Positions 17,215-25,257 of a DNA stretch of 64,000 nt are shown piece by piece. A model generated the notes under the pieces. That model did no database searches, had not been told where the DNA came from, and saw nothing but the letters and a program-made list of their open reading frames with translations. A program made the translations under genes and the position numbers. How positions within the stretch are numbered: position 1 is the first letter of the stretch; each line of letters starts with the position of its first letter. This DNA comes from Chloroflexota bacterium (GTDB taxonomy: Bacteria; Chloroflexota; UBA11872; VXOZ01): positions 150,914 through 214,913 of the forward strand of contig JAPOQA010000054.1 in assembly GCA_026710945.1 (NCBI GenBank). The letters run 5' to 3'.

Positions 17215-17271
17215 GCCTTGCGCCACAACGTCGTAGGCGGAGATACGCTTTTCTGTAACGTGGCGCAAGGC
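17215..17271. repeat. Inverted repeat between the duplicated modules
   Basis: Perfect 12-bp arms GCCTTGCGCCAC (17215-17226) and GTGGCGCAAGGC (17260-17271) flank a 33-bp loop. It lies in the 286-bp spacer between tRNA-Glu 1 and the stop of lipoprotein copy B. It may be a recombination remnant, a REP-like element, or a terminator for the leftward lipoprotein transcript. Confidence 0.7.
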
Positions 17272-17377
17272 GGCCAAACTAGTGAACTGTGGCTGGCGCG
17301 GGGCAAACGGGCTGCGCCCTATGTGCCGTTCGCCCTGCGCTCAGTCGGAGACCAGTCGTGACTCACACTGCGCTGAT

Positions 17378-18772
17378 TTAGCAGATACAGCCGCCCTCTT
17401 GCAACGCGTTATCGGCAACTTGGTGGATCTCGGCTAGAGATTCAGCAACCGTTTTCTGGCCCTCTTCCAATTGGCCCCAAAGTTCGCTCCACGCGCCGTT
17501 GACATCCGATTGCTTCACCACCTGCCGCAATGGGACTCCAACTTCCGCGATCGCCTGATAGGTCTCCACACTCTCGAAGGGATACTGCACGACTGGGGCG
17601 TAGGTGCGGTTTGCTGGGAAACGGCCGCCGCCCAGGTTGGCCCAGTCCGGCTGCACTTCCTCGCTGATGAGGTACTTATAGAAATCCCAGGTAGTGTCGG
17701 GATCCGGCGAGGTGCTGGCAATCCAAAACGCGTTGAGGAGCATGGGCGTGCCGCGGCCGCCAGGGCCGACCGGCACTGAAGCCAGCTCGACGTTGAACGG
17801 CGTTTCGCCTTCGTAGATTTGCTGATTGATGGAACGCGTATACCAGGGCCCATTTAGGACCATTGCGAGTTTCTGCTCATTGAACGATGGCGCAACGTCG
17901 GTCTCTTTGCGATTAATGGGGGGATGCACCTGGTGCTTGACGACGAGGTCCAGCACTGCCTGCACTGCGTCCCCGGCACTGGCCGAGTTGATTGCCGCGG
18001 CACTGAATGCTTCGTTCCACCAGTCCGCGCCCCAAGACTTGAGCGCAATGAGGATGCGGTCGGTGCGATTGCCGCCAAAAGCGATGCCCCATTGGGAGAC
18101 GTTTGCCCCTTCGTGGGTCGTCAATTTCGTGGAGAGTTCCGCCAGCGCGTCCCAGGTGAACTTCCCTTCGGCATCCAACTTGCTTGGCGAATCGACACCT
18201 GCGTTCGTCATGAGGTCGGCGTTGTACCAAATCGTGCGGGCCCCCATGAACCACGCAATGCCGTAGAGCCTGCCGTTGATCCGCTCCAAGGCAAAGTCGT
18301 AATACTCCGATAGATCGAAAGCGGCATCTTTCGAGACAAGAGCATCGAGCGGCTGAATGATTTCGGCGGTGGCAAACTGGCTGATATAGCCAAACCAGCC
18401 GTAGTACATGTCGTACGGAATCCCCGCCGCGTGGGATGACACGGCTTTCTCGGCCATGTTCGTCAGCGCGCCCGAAATGAGGTCGAGCTCAACCTTAACG
18501 TCCGGGTTGCGCTCCTCGTAACGGCTGATGACCGCGCCGTATGTGTCGTCCCACACCTGCTGCTGGGTGGTGTAGTGCATGTATTTGATGACATTGGGCT
18601 CCATCGCCTCCGGCGCTGCCGTCGCCTCCGGCTGTGCCTCCTCTTCTGGTTGTGGAGCATCTGCAGGAGCCGTAGCTACTTGACCGCAGGCGGCCAGGGC
18701 CGCGGCGCCAAAGCCCAGACTTGCCATGCCGGTCATTATGGATCGGCGGGATAACTTGCGAACTGCATCCAT
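17378..18772 (-). CDS. Extracellular solute-binding lipoprotein, family 1 (copy B)
   Basis: This is a paralog of the lipoprotein at 15278-16672. By eye the two are about three-quarters identical along their length, including the GPWYTR and RFPANRTY regions and the GGCIC C-terminus. The start is set at MDAVRKLSRRSI because AAGGAG lies 6 bases before that ATG; a longer frame seven codons upstream lacks this. The signal peptide has a twin-arginine motif (SRRSIMTG) and lipobox LAAC. A Glu/Ala/Pro linker follows. Divergence is concentrated in the linker and in surface positions, so the two may bind different solutes. As with copy A, there is no ABC permease nearby, and a tRNA-Glu lies about 270 bp upstream on the opposite strand. 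Confidence 0.88.
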   Translation of the reverse strand: MDAVRKLSRRSIMTGMASLGFGAAALAACGQVATAPADAPQPEEEAQPEATAAPEAMEPNVIKYMHYTTQQQVWDDTYGAVISRYEERNPDVKVELDLISGALTNMAEKAVSSHAAGIPYDMYYGWFGYISQFATAEIIQPLDALVSKDAAFDLSEYYDFALERINGRLYGIAWFMGARTIWYNADLMTNAGVDSPSKLDAEGKFTWDALAELSTKLTTHEGANVSQWGIAFGGNRTDRILIALKSWGADWWNEAFSAAAINSASAGDAVQAVLDLVVKHQVHPPINRKETDVAPSFNEQKLAMVLNGPWYTRSINQQIYEGETPFNVELASVPVGPGGRGTPMLLNAFWIASTSPDPDTTWDFYKYLISEEVQPDWANLGGGRFPANRTYAPVVQYPFESVETYQAIAEVGVPLRQVVKQSDVNGAWSELWGQLEEGQKTVAESLAEIHQVADNALQEGGCIC

Positions 18773-18988
18773 TGCGGTCTCCTTGCCTTCCAATACATAC
18801 TATTGCCAGCATCGTACCTCTCATCATAGATTCTGTCAAGCCTAGCGATAAGGCATGTGTCACAGAATTATCGCGATGTGCCACGTGGGAACAGTAATGG
18901 CTTCAAGAGCAGGCGTGCCCGGGGTCAATTGCCGGAAGCTGTGAGTGAGAAATTCGCCTCTCGAATGGCGTTCGAGGCGCTGCTAATC

Positions 18989-19017
18989 TTCGCAGAAGCT
19001 TCGATTTGCGGTATACT
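18989..19017 (+). promoter_or_regulatory. Putative promoter of tRNA-Glu copy 2
   Basis: TTCGCA (18989-18994) and TATACT (19012-19017) are spaced by 17 bp. The tRNA starts 25 bp after the -10 box, exactly as for copy 1. The -10 is closer to consensus here than in copy 1. Confidence 0.6.
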
Positions 19018-19041
19018 GAGAGAGTGAAACGCGCCTCTCTC

Positions 19042-19114
19042 GCCCCCATCGTCTAGTGGACCAGGACGCAGGCCTTTCAAGCCTGTAACGAGGGTTCGAT
19101 TCCCTCTGGGGGCG
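19042..19114 (+). tRNA. tRNA-Glu (anticodon UUC), copy 2
   Basis: The cloverleaf is the same as copy 1, but with G1-C72 pairing and the normal TTCGATT T-loop. The 3' end is followed by CCT, so CCA is not encoded and must be added. A T-run follows at once. The anticodon loop CTTTCAA is identical to copy 1. Confidence 0.94.
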
Positions 19115-19135
19115 CCTTTTTTGCCTTTTGTGGAA
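19115..19135 (+). terminator. T-rich end downstream of tRNA-Glu copy 2
   Basis: The tRNA is followed directly by a six-T run (19117-19122), then GCC and four more T. No separate hairpin is seen, so the acceptor/T-arm stem may serve as the structure before the T-run. Confidence 0.4.
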
Positions 19136-19286
19136 CGCAGTTGTTTCCAGGCCCCTGATTGCCAAGCACTACCGTCGTGTCCCATGCGATACCTCTTTAC
19201 GAGCGGTGACCGCGCAGCCTGTAATGTAAACGGCCGCACGTAGATTCTGGGAAATGGTCCGCCGCTAACCGGCCGCGCTCAAACCG

Positions 19287-19316
19287 TTGACCGGCGACAG
19301 TTGAACCTGCTATTAT
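19287..19316 (+). promoter_or_regulatory. Putative sigma-70-type promoter of greA-lysS-serS
   Basis: TTGACC (19287-19292) and TATTAT (19311-19316) are separated by 18 bp. They are the best -35/-10 pair in the region. Transcription would start near 19323, giving a leader of about 65 bases before greA that includes a hairpin. Confidence 0.6.
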
Positions 19317-19326
19317 TGAGGTGACT

Positions 19327-19359
19327 GGAAAAGAGCGACCAGTGGATAGCCTCTTTTCC
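19327..19359 (+). promoter_or_regulatory. Leader hairpin upstream of greA
   Basis: Perfect arms GGAAAAGAG (19327-19335) and CTCTTTTCC (19351-19359) enclose a 15-base loop and are followed by GTCATATTCTTTTATAGG. The element lies between the putative promoter and the greA ribosome-binding site. It could act as an attenuator or stabilise the 5' end; the T-run is interrupted. Confidence 0.5.
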
Positions 19360-19388
19360 GTCATATTCTTTTATAGGAGGGTGCGGTC

Positions 19389-19853
19389 ATGGCGGAGCAG
19401 CATATGCTGACGCCTGAAGGCAGAGACAAGCTTCTCCAAGAGCTAACGCAACTTAGGACCGTACGACGTCCTGAAATCGTCCTGCGGATCCATGAGGCGA
19501 TGGAATTTGGCGGAGATCTCTCCGATATGGGCGAATACAACGAGGCCAAGCAAGAGCAGGCCTTCGTTGAAGGCCGCATCATAGAGATCGAGCACATTCT
19601 CCGCGATGCGGTAGTCTCTGAACACCATGCCAGTGCCGAGGTTGATTTGGGAGCAACGGTCATCGTCACGGATGATGACGGCAATAGTGAGACATTTACC
19701 ATTGTCGGTGCACCGGAATCCGATCCCCTGGAAAACCGCATATCTAATGAGAGCCCGGTAGGCCATGCCTTGATGGGTCACCGTATCGGTGATCGGGTAA
19801 CTGTCGAAGTGCCCGCCGGCACGCTGACTTATACGATTCAAGAGGTAAAATAG
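19389..19853 (+). CDS. greA: Transcription elongation factor GreA
   Basis: GreA rescues backtracked RNA polymerase by stimulating transcript cleavage through its secondary channel. The N-terminal coiled-coil (residues about 5-75) carries the acidic tip in GGDLSDMGEYNEAK, equivalent to DLSENAEY of E. coli. The C-terminal FKBP-like domain follows (VDLGATVIVTDDDG to SPVGHALMGHRIGD). The 154-residue length is typical. TAGGAGGG lies 10 bases before the ATG. Its stop codon overlaps the frame of lysS, so greA, lysS and serS form one transcription unit. Confidence 0.95.
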   Translation: MAEQHMLTPEGRDKLLQELTQLRTVRRPEIVLRIHEAMEFGGDLSDMGEYNEAKQEQAFVEGRIIEIEHILRDAVVSEHHASAEVDLGATVIVTDDDGNSETFTIVGAPESDPLENRISNESPVGHALMGHRIGDRVTVEVPAGTLTYTIQEVK

Positions 19854-19936
19854 CTACGGAATCGTCAGACTTCGTCAAAGACGCAGATCGCTCACGCCAG
19901 TCGCCAGTTGACTTCCGCCTCCGCAAGCTCAATGCC

Positions 19937-21361
19937 TTGCGCGAAAAGGGCATTGATCCGTATCCCCTGCGCTTTCATCGCACCCATACGGCGCACGCTG
20001 CACTCGACTCCTTTGAAGCGCTTTCTACTTCAAAGGAAACGGTTCGCCTCGCGGGTCGCATCCATACGGTGCGCAAGATGGGTAAGGCGGCGTTTGCTCA
20101 CATCAACGACGCTTCCGGCAGCATCCAGCTCTATCTCCGCCTCAACATCCTTGGCGATGAATCGTACAAGACGGTCGTAGACCTGTATGACCTCGGCGAC
20201 ATTATCGGCGCAGAAGGCGTGCTGTTCCGCACCCGCACCGGCGAGGCGACCCTCGAGGTCCACCGCATCGTCATGCTTGCCAAGGCACTGCAGAACCCGC
20301 CGGAAAAGTATCATGGTCTACGGGATACAGAGACACGCCTGCGCCAGCGCTATTTGGACCTGGCCACCAATCCTGAAGTGCGGCACGCGTTCACGCAGCG
20401 CAGCCACGTGGTGCGGGAGGTGCGCGCATTCTTTGACGCGCGCGACTACCTGGAAGTTGAAACCCCGGTGCTCCAGCCGCTCTACGGCGGCGCTTTTGCC
20501 CGCCCGTTCATCACGCACCACAACGCCCTCGACCAGGACTTCTACCTGCGAATCGCCACGGAGCTTTATCTCAAGCGCTGCCTCATAGGCGGGTTCGAGC
20601 GCGTCTATGAAATCGGCCGCACGTTTCGCAATGAGGGCATGGACCGCGACCACAACCCCGAGTTCACCATGTTGGAAGCGTACCAGGCATATGCCGATTA
20701 TTCCGACATGATGTCACTCCTTGAAGAGCTCTACTACCGAGTTGCCCTGGCCGTCCATGGTTCGCCGCAGATGCCTTACGGTGATGAAACGCTGGACTTC
20801 ACGCCGCCGTGGCGGCGCATCAAACTGCATGAGGCCATCGAGTCCGCAACCGGCATCGACATATACGCGTACCCCGATACCGATGCGCTGCTTGCGCAGG
20901 TACAATCACGCGGCATCGGCGTGCCGGAGCGCGTTACGTGGTCTACACTTGTAGATGAACTCTTGGCCGAATGTGTGGAGCCGACACTCATGCAGCCAAC
21001 CTTGCTGCTGGATTATCCCGTAGCGCTTTCGCCGCTGGCGAAGCGCAGAGAAGACGATTCCCGCCTTGTCGAGCGGTTCGAGGCGTTTGTAGGCGGCCTG
21101 GAAATTGCCAATGCCTTTAGCGAACTCAACGATCCCCTTGACCAACGCCAGCGACTTGAAGAGCAAGTAAAGGAGCGCGCAGCCGGGGATGAAGAGGCGC
21201 AGCCCCTCGATGAAGACTTTCTCACGGCGTTGGAGTACGGCATGCCCCCAACCGGCGGCATCGGTATCGGCATCGACCGCATGGCCATGCTCTTTACGAA
21301 CAGCGCCTCGATTCGTGATGTCATACTCTTTCCACCTGTCCGCACCCAGGAGGCTGAGTGA
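19937..21361 (+). CDS. lysS: Lysyl-tRNA synthetase, class II
   Basis: This enzyme charges tRNA-Lys in the cytosol. The OB-fold anticodon-binding domain is at about residues 35-150 (RLAGRIHTVRKMGKAAFAHI), followed by the class II core. Motif 2 is FRNEGMDRDHNPEFTMLE, and motif 3 is GIGIGIDRMAMLF near the C-terminus. The TTG start used here gives 474 residues. The frame stays open to the left and reads through SPVDFRLRKLNALREKG, which looks like a normal LysRS N-terminus. Starting at ATA 19850, which overlaps the greA stop, would give 503 residues, the usual family length. No ATG or GTG exists in this stretch. The stop overlaps the serS start (TGATG). Confidence 0.94.
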   Translation: MREKGIDPYPLRFHRTHTAHAALDSFEALSTSKETVRLAGRIHTVRKMGKAAFAHINDASGSIQLYLRLNILGDESYKTVVDLYDLGDIIGAEGVLFRTRTGEATLEVHRIVMLAKALQNPPEKYHGLRDTETRLRQRYLDLATNPEVRHAFTQRSHVVREVRAFFDARDYLEVETPVLQPLYGGAFARPFITHHNALDQDFYLRIATELYLKRCLIGGFERVYEIGRTFRNEGMDRDHNPEFTMLEAYQAYADYSDMMSLLEELYYRVALAVHGSPQMPYGDETLDFTPPWRRIKLHEAIESATGIDIYAYPDTDALLAQVQSRGIGVPERVTWSTLVDELLAECVEPTLMQPTLLLDYPVALSPLAKRREDDSRLVERFEAFVGGLEIANAFSELNDPLDQRQRLEEQVKERAAGDEEAQPLDEDFLTALEYGMPPTGGIGIGIDRMAMLFTNSASIRDVILFPPVRTQEAE

Positions 21362-22644
21362 TGCTGAACATTCGCCGCATACGAGAGCAGACAGAAGATG
21401 TGAAGTCCGGCCTTGCGCGGCGCGGTGAAGATCCCAGCGTCATCGATCAGCTTGTGGCATGGGATGGCGAGCGCCGGGCGCTGTTGCAAGAGAGCGAATC
21501 TTTGAAAGCGGAACGCAATCGGACGTCTAAGACTATTGGCGCCGCCAAGGATAGAGAAGCAATGAGTGCGCTGCGAGAGCAGATGCGCGCGGTCGGCCAG
21601 CGGATCAAGAGCCTCGATAGCGACGTGGCGGAAATCGAACAGCGCATTTCGGCAGCGGTGCTTGAGATACCTAATGTTCCGCACACCAGTGTGCCTTCCG
21701 GGACAACGGAAGAAGAGAACCTCGTGCATGCGGAGTGGGGCGACCGGCCGCAGTTTGGCTTTGAGCCCAAGGCTCATTGGGACATCGGCGCGGCCTTAGA
21801 TATTCTCGATTTTCCGCGAGGCGCAAAGATTGCGGGGGCGCAATTTCCGCTCTTCAAGGGTGATGGATCGCGCTTGTTGCGGTCGCTGGCGAATTGGATG
21901 TTGGACTTACACGTCCAGAAGCACGGGTATCAGGAAGTCTGGCCGCCGTTTGTGGTGCGGCGCGAGGTGATGACGGGCACCGGGCAGCTTCCCAAGTTCG
22001 AAGACGATATGTACCGTACCGATCCCGATGATCTCTTCCTCGTGCCCACGGCTGAGGTGCCGGTGACGAACATTCACCGCGATGAGATCCTCGACGCCGC
22101 GCAACTGCCCCTTAAGTACACCGCGTACACGCCCTGTTTTCGACGGGAAGCAGGCGCCGCGGGCAAGGATACGCGCGGTCTGCTACGTCTGCATCAATTC
22201 GAAAAGATCGAGATGGTAAAGTTCGTCGCGCCAGAGACTTCCTACGACGAACTGGAGACGCTCCGAGACGACGCCGAGGCAGTCCTGCAGCAGCTCGAAC
22301 TGCCGTATCGCGTGTTGGAATTGTGCGGCGGCGAGCTTGGCTTTGCCGCGACAAAGTGCTACGACCTGGAGGTCTGGTGTCCTGGCATCGAGAAGTGGCA
22401 GGAAGTCTCTTCGTGCTCGAATTTCGAGGACTTTCAAGCCCGGCGCATCAACGTGCGCTATCGCCCCAGCGCGCAGGCACGGCCCGAATTCGTGCACACG
22501 CTCAACGGCTCCGGCCTGGCCTTTTCCGCTCGCCTCTACGCTGCCGTTCTGGAAAACAACCAGCAGCCCGATGGCAGCGTGATCATCCCTGCGGTTTTGC
22601 GCCCGTATCTCGGCGGCATGGAGCGGATATCGTCCTCCGGCTAA
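21361..22644 (+). CDS. serS: Seryl-tRNA synthetase
   Basis: This class II synthetase charges tRNA-Ser. The N-terminal antiparallel coiled coil that contacts the long variable arm spans about residues 28-105. Motif 2 contains TPCFRREAGAAGKDTRG, and motif 3 contains GSGLAFSARLYAAVLEN. The Ser-binding/ATP segment CYDLEVWCPG followed by EVSSCSNFEDFQARR is typical. The length of 427 residues is normal. The ATG at 21361 overlaps the lysS stop by one base and is preceded by CAGGAGG. A GTG three bases earlier is a less likely start. Confidence 0.96.
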   Translation: MLNIRRIREQTEDVKSGLARRGEDPSVIDQLVAWDGERRALLQESESLKAERNRTSKTIGAAKDREAMSALREQMRAVGQRIKSLDSDVAEIEQRISAAVLEIPNVPHTSVPSGTTEEENLVHAEWGDRPQFGFEPKAHWDIGAALDILDFPRGAKIAGAQFPLFKGDGSRLLRSLANWMLDLHVQKHGYQEVWPPFVVRREVMTGTGQLPKFEDDMYRTDPDDLFLVPTAEVPVTNIHRDEILDAAQLPLKYTAYTPCFRREAGAAGKDTRGLLRLHQFEKIEMVKFVAPETSYDELETLRDDAEAVLQQLELPYRVLELCGGELGFAATKCYDLEVWCPGIEKWQEVSSCSNFEDFQARRINVRYRPSAQARPEFVHTLNGSGLAFSARLYAAVLENNQQPDGSVIIPAVLRPYLGGMERISSSG

Positions 22645-22710
22645 GCCACGGGCTTGCCACTATCATTGAAATAGCTCGACAGACTCCGCAATTCCCGCAC
22701 CTTGTCCGTC

Positions 22711-22730
22711 ATTCCCGCGCACGCGGGAAT
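22711..22730. repeat. REP-like palindrome ATTCCCGC...GCGGGAAT
   Basis: A 20-bp inverted repeat (arms ATTCCCGCG and CGCGGGAAT around CA), flanked by GTC and CCA, lies between serS and the convergent sulfatase-like gene. This pattern resembles widely dispersed extragenic palindromes in bacteria. It may help end transcription from both sides. Confidence 0.75.
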
Positions 22731-22751
22731 CCATCTTCTCTTGGCATCTGT

Positions 22752-24110
22752 CTATGAATCACCAGGCCAGTGGCGCAGGTCAACCCGCGCACTCTCCGTG
22801 CCCAATGCCGCCAGTTCTTGCAGGTACCGCTCGTGGAGCCGTTGCGCCACGTCCGGATGGTCCGCGATCACGTTGTGCTCCTCGCCGGGGTCCGCTGCCA
22901 GATTGTAGAGTTCAGCAGCTTCCAAGCCGCGCTTGCCCGGGTCCATGAGCGTCCATTCGCCGTCGTTGACGGTGCTGTAGAGCAACACGTCCTCTTGTGT
23001 GGGCAAGAGCGGTGAGCTGATGACGGCGTCGCGGTGGGCATCGGTCTCACCGCGCAGCAGCGGCGCGAGCGACCGGCCGTGGAGTCCGTCCGGCGCCGGC
23101 GCGCCGATCAACTCTAAGACAGTTGGCGTTACGTCAATGGCTTGTACGAGCGCGTTCGTCCGCCGCGGCGCCATGCCCGGCACGTGGGCGAGCAGAGGCA
23201 CGCGGGACACCTCACGGTACATCGGCCAGCCTTGCTTTGGTTCCAGAACGGTATGCTTGCCGATGTAGCCGTGCTCACCGATGTAGAAGCCGTGGTCCGC
23301 GTTGAAGACGATGATGGTGTCGTCCCAGAGGTCCAGGTGCTTGACCCGCTCGATGAAGTGGCCGAACCACGTATCCACCAGCGAGACTGAACCGGCATAC
23401 AGCGCGCGGGCGTGCCGTAGCTCCGGCTCCGTCAGATAGTCGCAACGGTCGTAGCGCGGCCAGAAGATCTTCTCCCCCTCGTAGCCGGGATCGTACATGT
23501 CCGTGTAGTGCTGGGGCGGGTCCCATGGCTCGTGCGGCGTGAAGGTGTCGACATAGAGGAAGAATTTCTCGTGGGTGTAGTTGCGCTCGAGCCAGTCAGC
23601 AGCTTGCGCAAAAGTCTGCGCCACAAAGTGTTCACGCTCGTGGGTGCGGTAGTAGACGTTCTTGAGGTAGCGAATTGCCGCTTCGGGCATGCGGATCTTC
23701 TCCGGCGCGCAGGGTAGTTCTACCGGCACGGGATCGGTGACGTACGGCTCGCCGGCTTGGCCCCGCACAGCTTGCCAGCCGTCAAAACCGGCGTGAAAGT
23801 TCATGCCCGGGCGGAAGAGCTGCACGTGATCGACCACCATCTGATTGACATAGCCATCACGCCCGAGAATTGTGGCCAGCGTGTCTTCCCCTTGCGCTAG
23901 AGGCGCCCAGCCCCGGGTATGGTAGACATAGTGGCTTGCGAGCAGGTCAGTGCGATGGGGCACGGTGGGAAACGAGCCCACGTAGCAATTGTCGAAGCTG
24001 ACACTCTCTGCGGCAAAAGCGTCGAGATACGGTGTGCGAATGTCCGGATTGCCGTTCGCGCCAATGTGGTCGTAGCGAAACGTATCGGAGACGATATAGA
24101 TGATGTTCAT
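22752..24110 (-). CDS. Sulfatase-like hydrolase (alkaline phosphatase superfamily), Thr variant
   Basis: The 452-residue protein has the sulfatase/phosphonate-monoesterase fold. The N-terminal metal site is YIVSDTFRYDHIG (D9), and the C-terminal metal site is FNADHGFYIGEHG. Sulfatases normally carry C/S-x-P-x-R, whose Cys or Ser becomes formylglycine. Here the equivalent is T49-V-P-H-R53, with Thr at the nucleophile position. Thr serves as nucleophile in nucleotide pyrophosphatase-like members of the superfamily, so a phosphoester or phosphonate substrate is possible; a sulfatase would lack formylglycine. There is no signal peptide, so it acts in the cytosol. It faces a divergent sugar-isomerase operon across 254 bp. 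Confidence 0.85.
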   Translation of the reverse strand: MNIIYIVSDTFRYDHIGANGNPDIRTPYLDAFAAESVSFDNCYVGSFPTVPHRTDLLASHYVYHTRGWAPLAQGEDTLATILGRDGYVNQMVVDHVQLFRPGMNFHAGFDGWQAVRGQAGEPYVTDPVPVELPCAPEKIRMPEAAIRYLKNVYYRTHEREHFVAQTFAQAADWLERNYTHEKFFLYVDTFTPHEPWDPPQHYTDMYDPGYEGEKIFWPRYDRCDYLTEPELRHARALYAGSVSLVDTWFGHFIERVKHLDLWDDTIIVFNADHGFYIGEHGYIGKHTVLEPKQGWPMYREVSRVPLLAHVPGMAPRRTNALVQAIDVTPTVLELIGAPAPDGLHGRSLAPLLRGETDAHRDAVISSPLLPTQEDVLLYSTVNDGEWTLMDPGKRGLEAAELYNLAADPGEEHNVIADHPDVAQRLHERYLQELAALGTESARVDLRHWPGDS

Positions 24111-24364
24111 CGGTTATTCCAAAACTCCTCCTGCTCGATAGCGGGGTGGATCCTCTGTTCGGCAGCGGCAAATGCGACGCAGCGAGCAGGTTGCCACACT
24201 CGCGCACATTCAATCACTGACCGCAATTCATGGTATCCTAGACCCGCCACACACTCAATGCGCCGGCCGCGTCCACGTCTACTCTGCCTGGACACTGACC
24301 GCGCCGGCAATAGATGAGATTCACCATGGCGGTGACCCGATGAGACTGTGCAAAGGATGGTGCA

Positions 24365-25243
24365 ATGGCTGAGATACAGGTTGGCATACAAGCGAACGCG
24401 TGGCTCCGCGAGTTTCCAATTGCGGAGAATCTCGATACCGTTCTGCAGCAAATTGCGGAATCTGGCTATAGCGGTGTGGAGATTGGCTATCATTTCTTGG
24501 CCGGAGGCCGGTTCAACGCCTTGCGTCCCGGCGGCGCGCCGACGGCCGGCGACAGCGAAACTACCACCATGCCCGATCCGGCGGAGGTAGGCGCGCTTAT
24601 TGCCGAACACGGTCTGACTTTGGCGGCGTTGCATACCGGCGGCGTCTTCTATGCGGACGACGTTGCCAGCGAGCAAACGTTACCCAATTTGCAGATCATT
24701 GCCACGTTTGCCCAAGCCATCGGCTGCGGTACCGTCTTGATCAGCCCGGCGGCAAAGAAGGACGAGTCGAAGACGGATGAGGAACTTGCCACCCAGAACA
24801 CGTACCTGCAGCAAGCGTGCGCGCTCTTCAACGACCATGGCGCACACTGCTTCCATCATACCCACGGGCCAGAATTGGAAGACGAATTCCGTGAAATGCG
24901 CCGCATTCTCGAGCTTGATCCTGGGTATATCAGCTTGGCTTACGACATTGCCAATGCCGCGCGCGTTATCGGCACGGCTGACGCAGTAAGCTTCATTGAC
25001 TCGTTTCGCTCCCGCATCGGGTACGTGCATTACAAGGACTGCCGGCCCGACGGCGTGCTCGTGGAGGCAATCGGAGACGGCGCTATCGACTGGCATGCCG
25101 TAGCCGGATCGCTCAGGAGTTCGGACTACAGCGGCTGGGTGGTGGTCGAAATTGAGCCAGGTCATGGCATGGAAGCCCATCGCTCGGTTAAGGAAGATGC
25201 CGTCTTGAGCCGCCAGTGTATTCGTGAAACTCTCGGTGTGTAG
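24365..25243 (+). CDS. Sugar phosphate isomerase/epimerase (xylose isomerase-like TIM barrel)
   Basis: This 292-residue TIM barrel belongs to the AP-endonuclease-2/IolE-like superfamily. Strand ends carry likely metal ligands: EIGYHFL near residue 40, ALHTGG near 87, FHHTHGPELED near 160, YDIANAAR near 193, and VHYKDCRPDG and VVEIEPGHGMEAH near the end. Members isomerise or epimerise keto-sugars or inosose. It starts an operon with an amidohydrolase (14-bp gap) and a ComA-like enzyme (11-bp gap). The substrate is unknown. Confidence 0.82.
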   Translation: MAEIQVGIQANAWLREFPIAENLDTVLQQIAESGYSGVEIGYHFLAGGRFNALRPGGAPTAGDSETTTMPDPAEVGALIAEHGLTLAALHTGGVFYADDVASEQTLPNLQIIATFAQAIGCGTVLISPAAKKDESKTDEELATQNTYLQQACALFNDHGAHCFHHTHGPELEDEFREMRRILELDPGYISLAYDIANAARVIGTADAVSFIDSFRSRIGYVHYKDCRPDGVLVEAIGDGAIDWHAVAGSLRSSDYSGWVVVEIEPGHGMEAHRSVKEDAVLSRQCIRETLGV

Positions 25244-25257
25244 CAGGGGACACCGCA

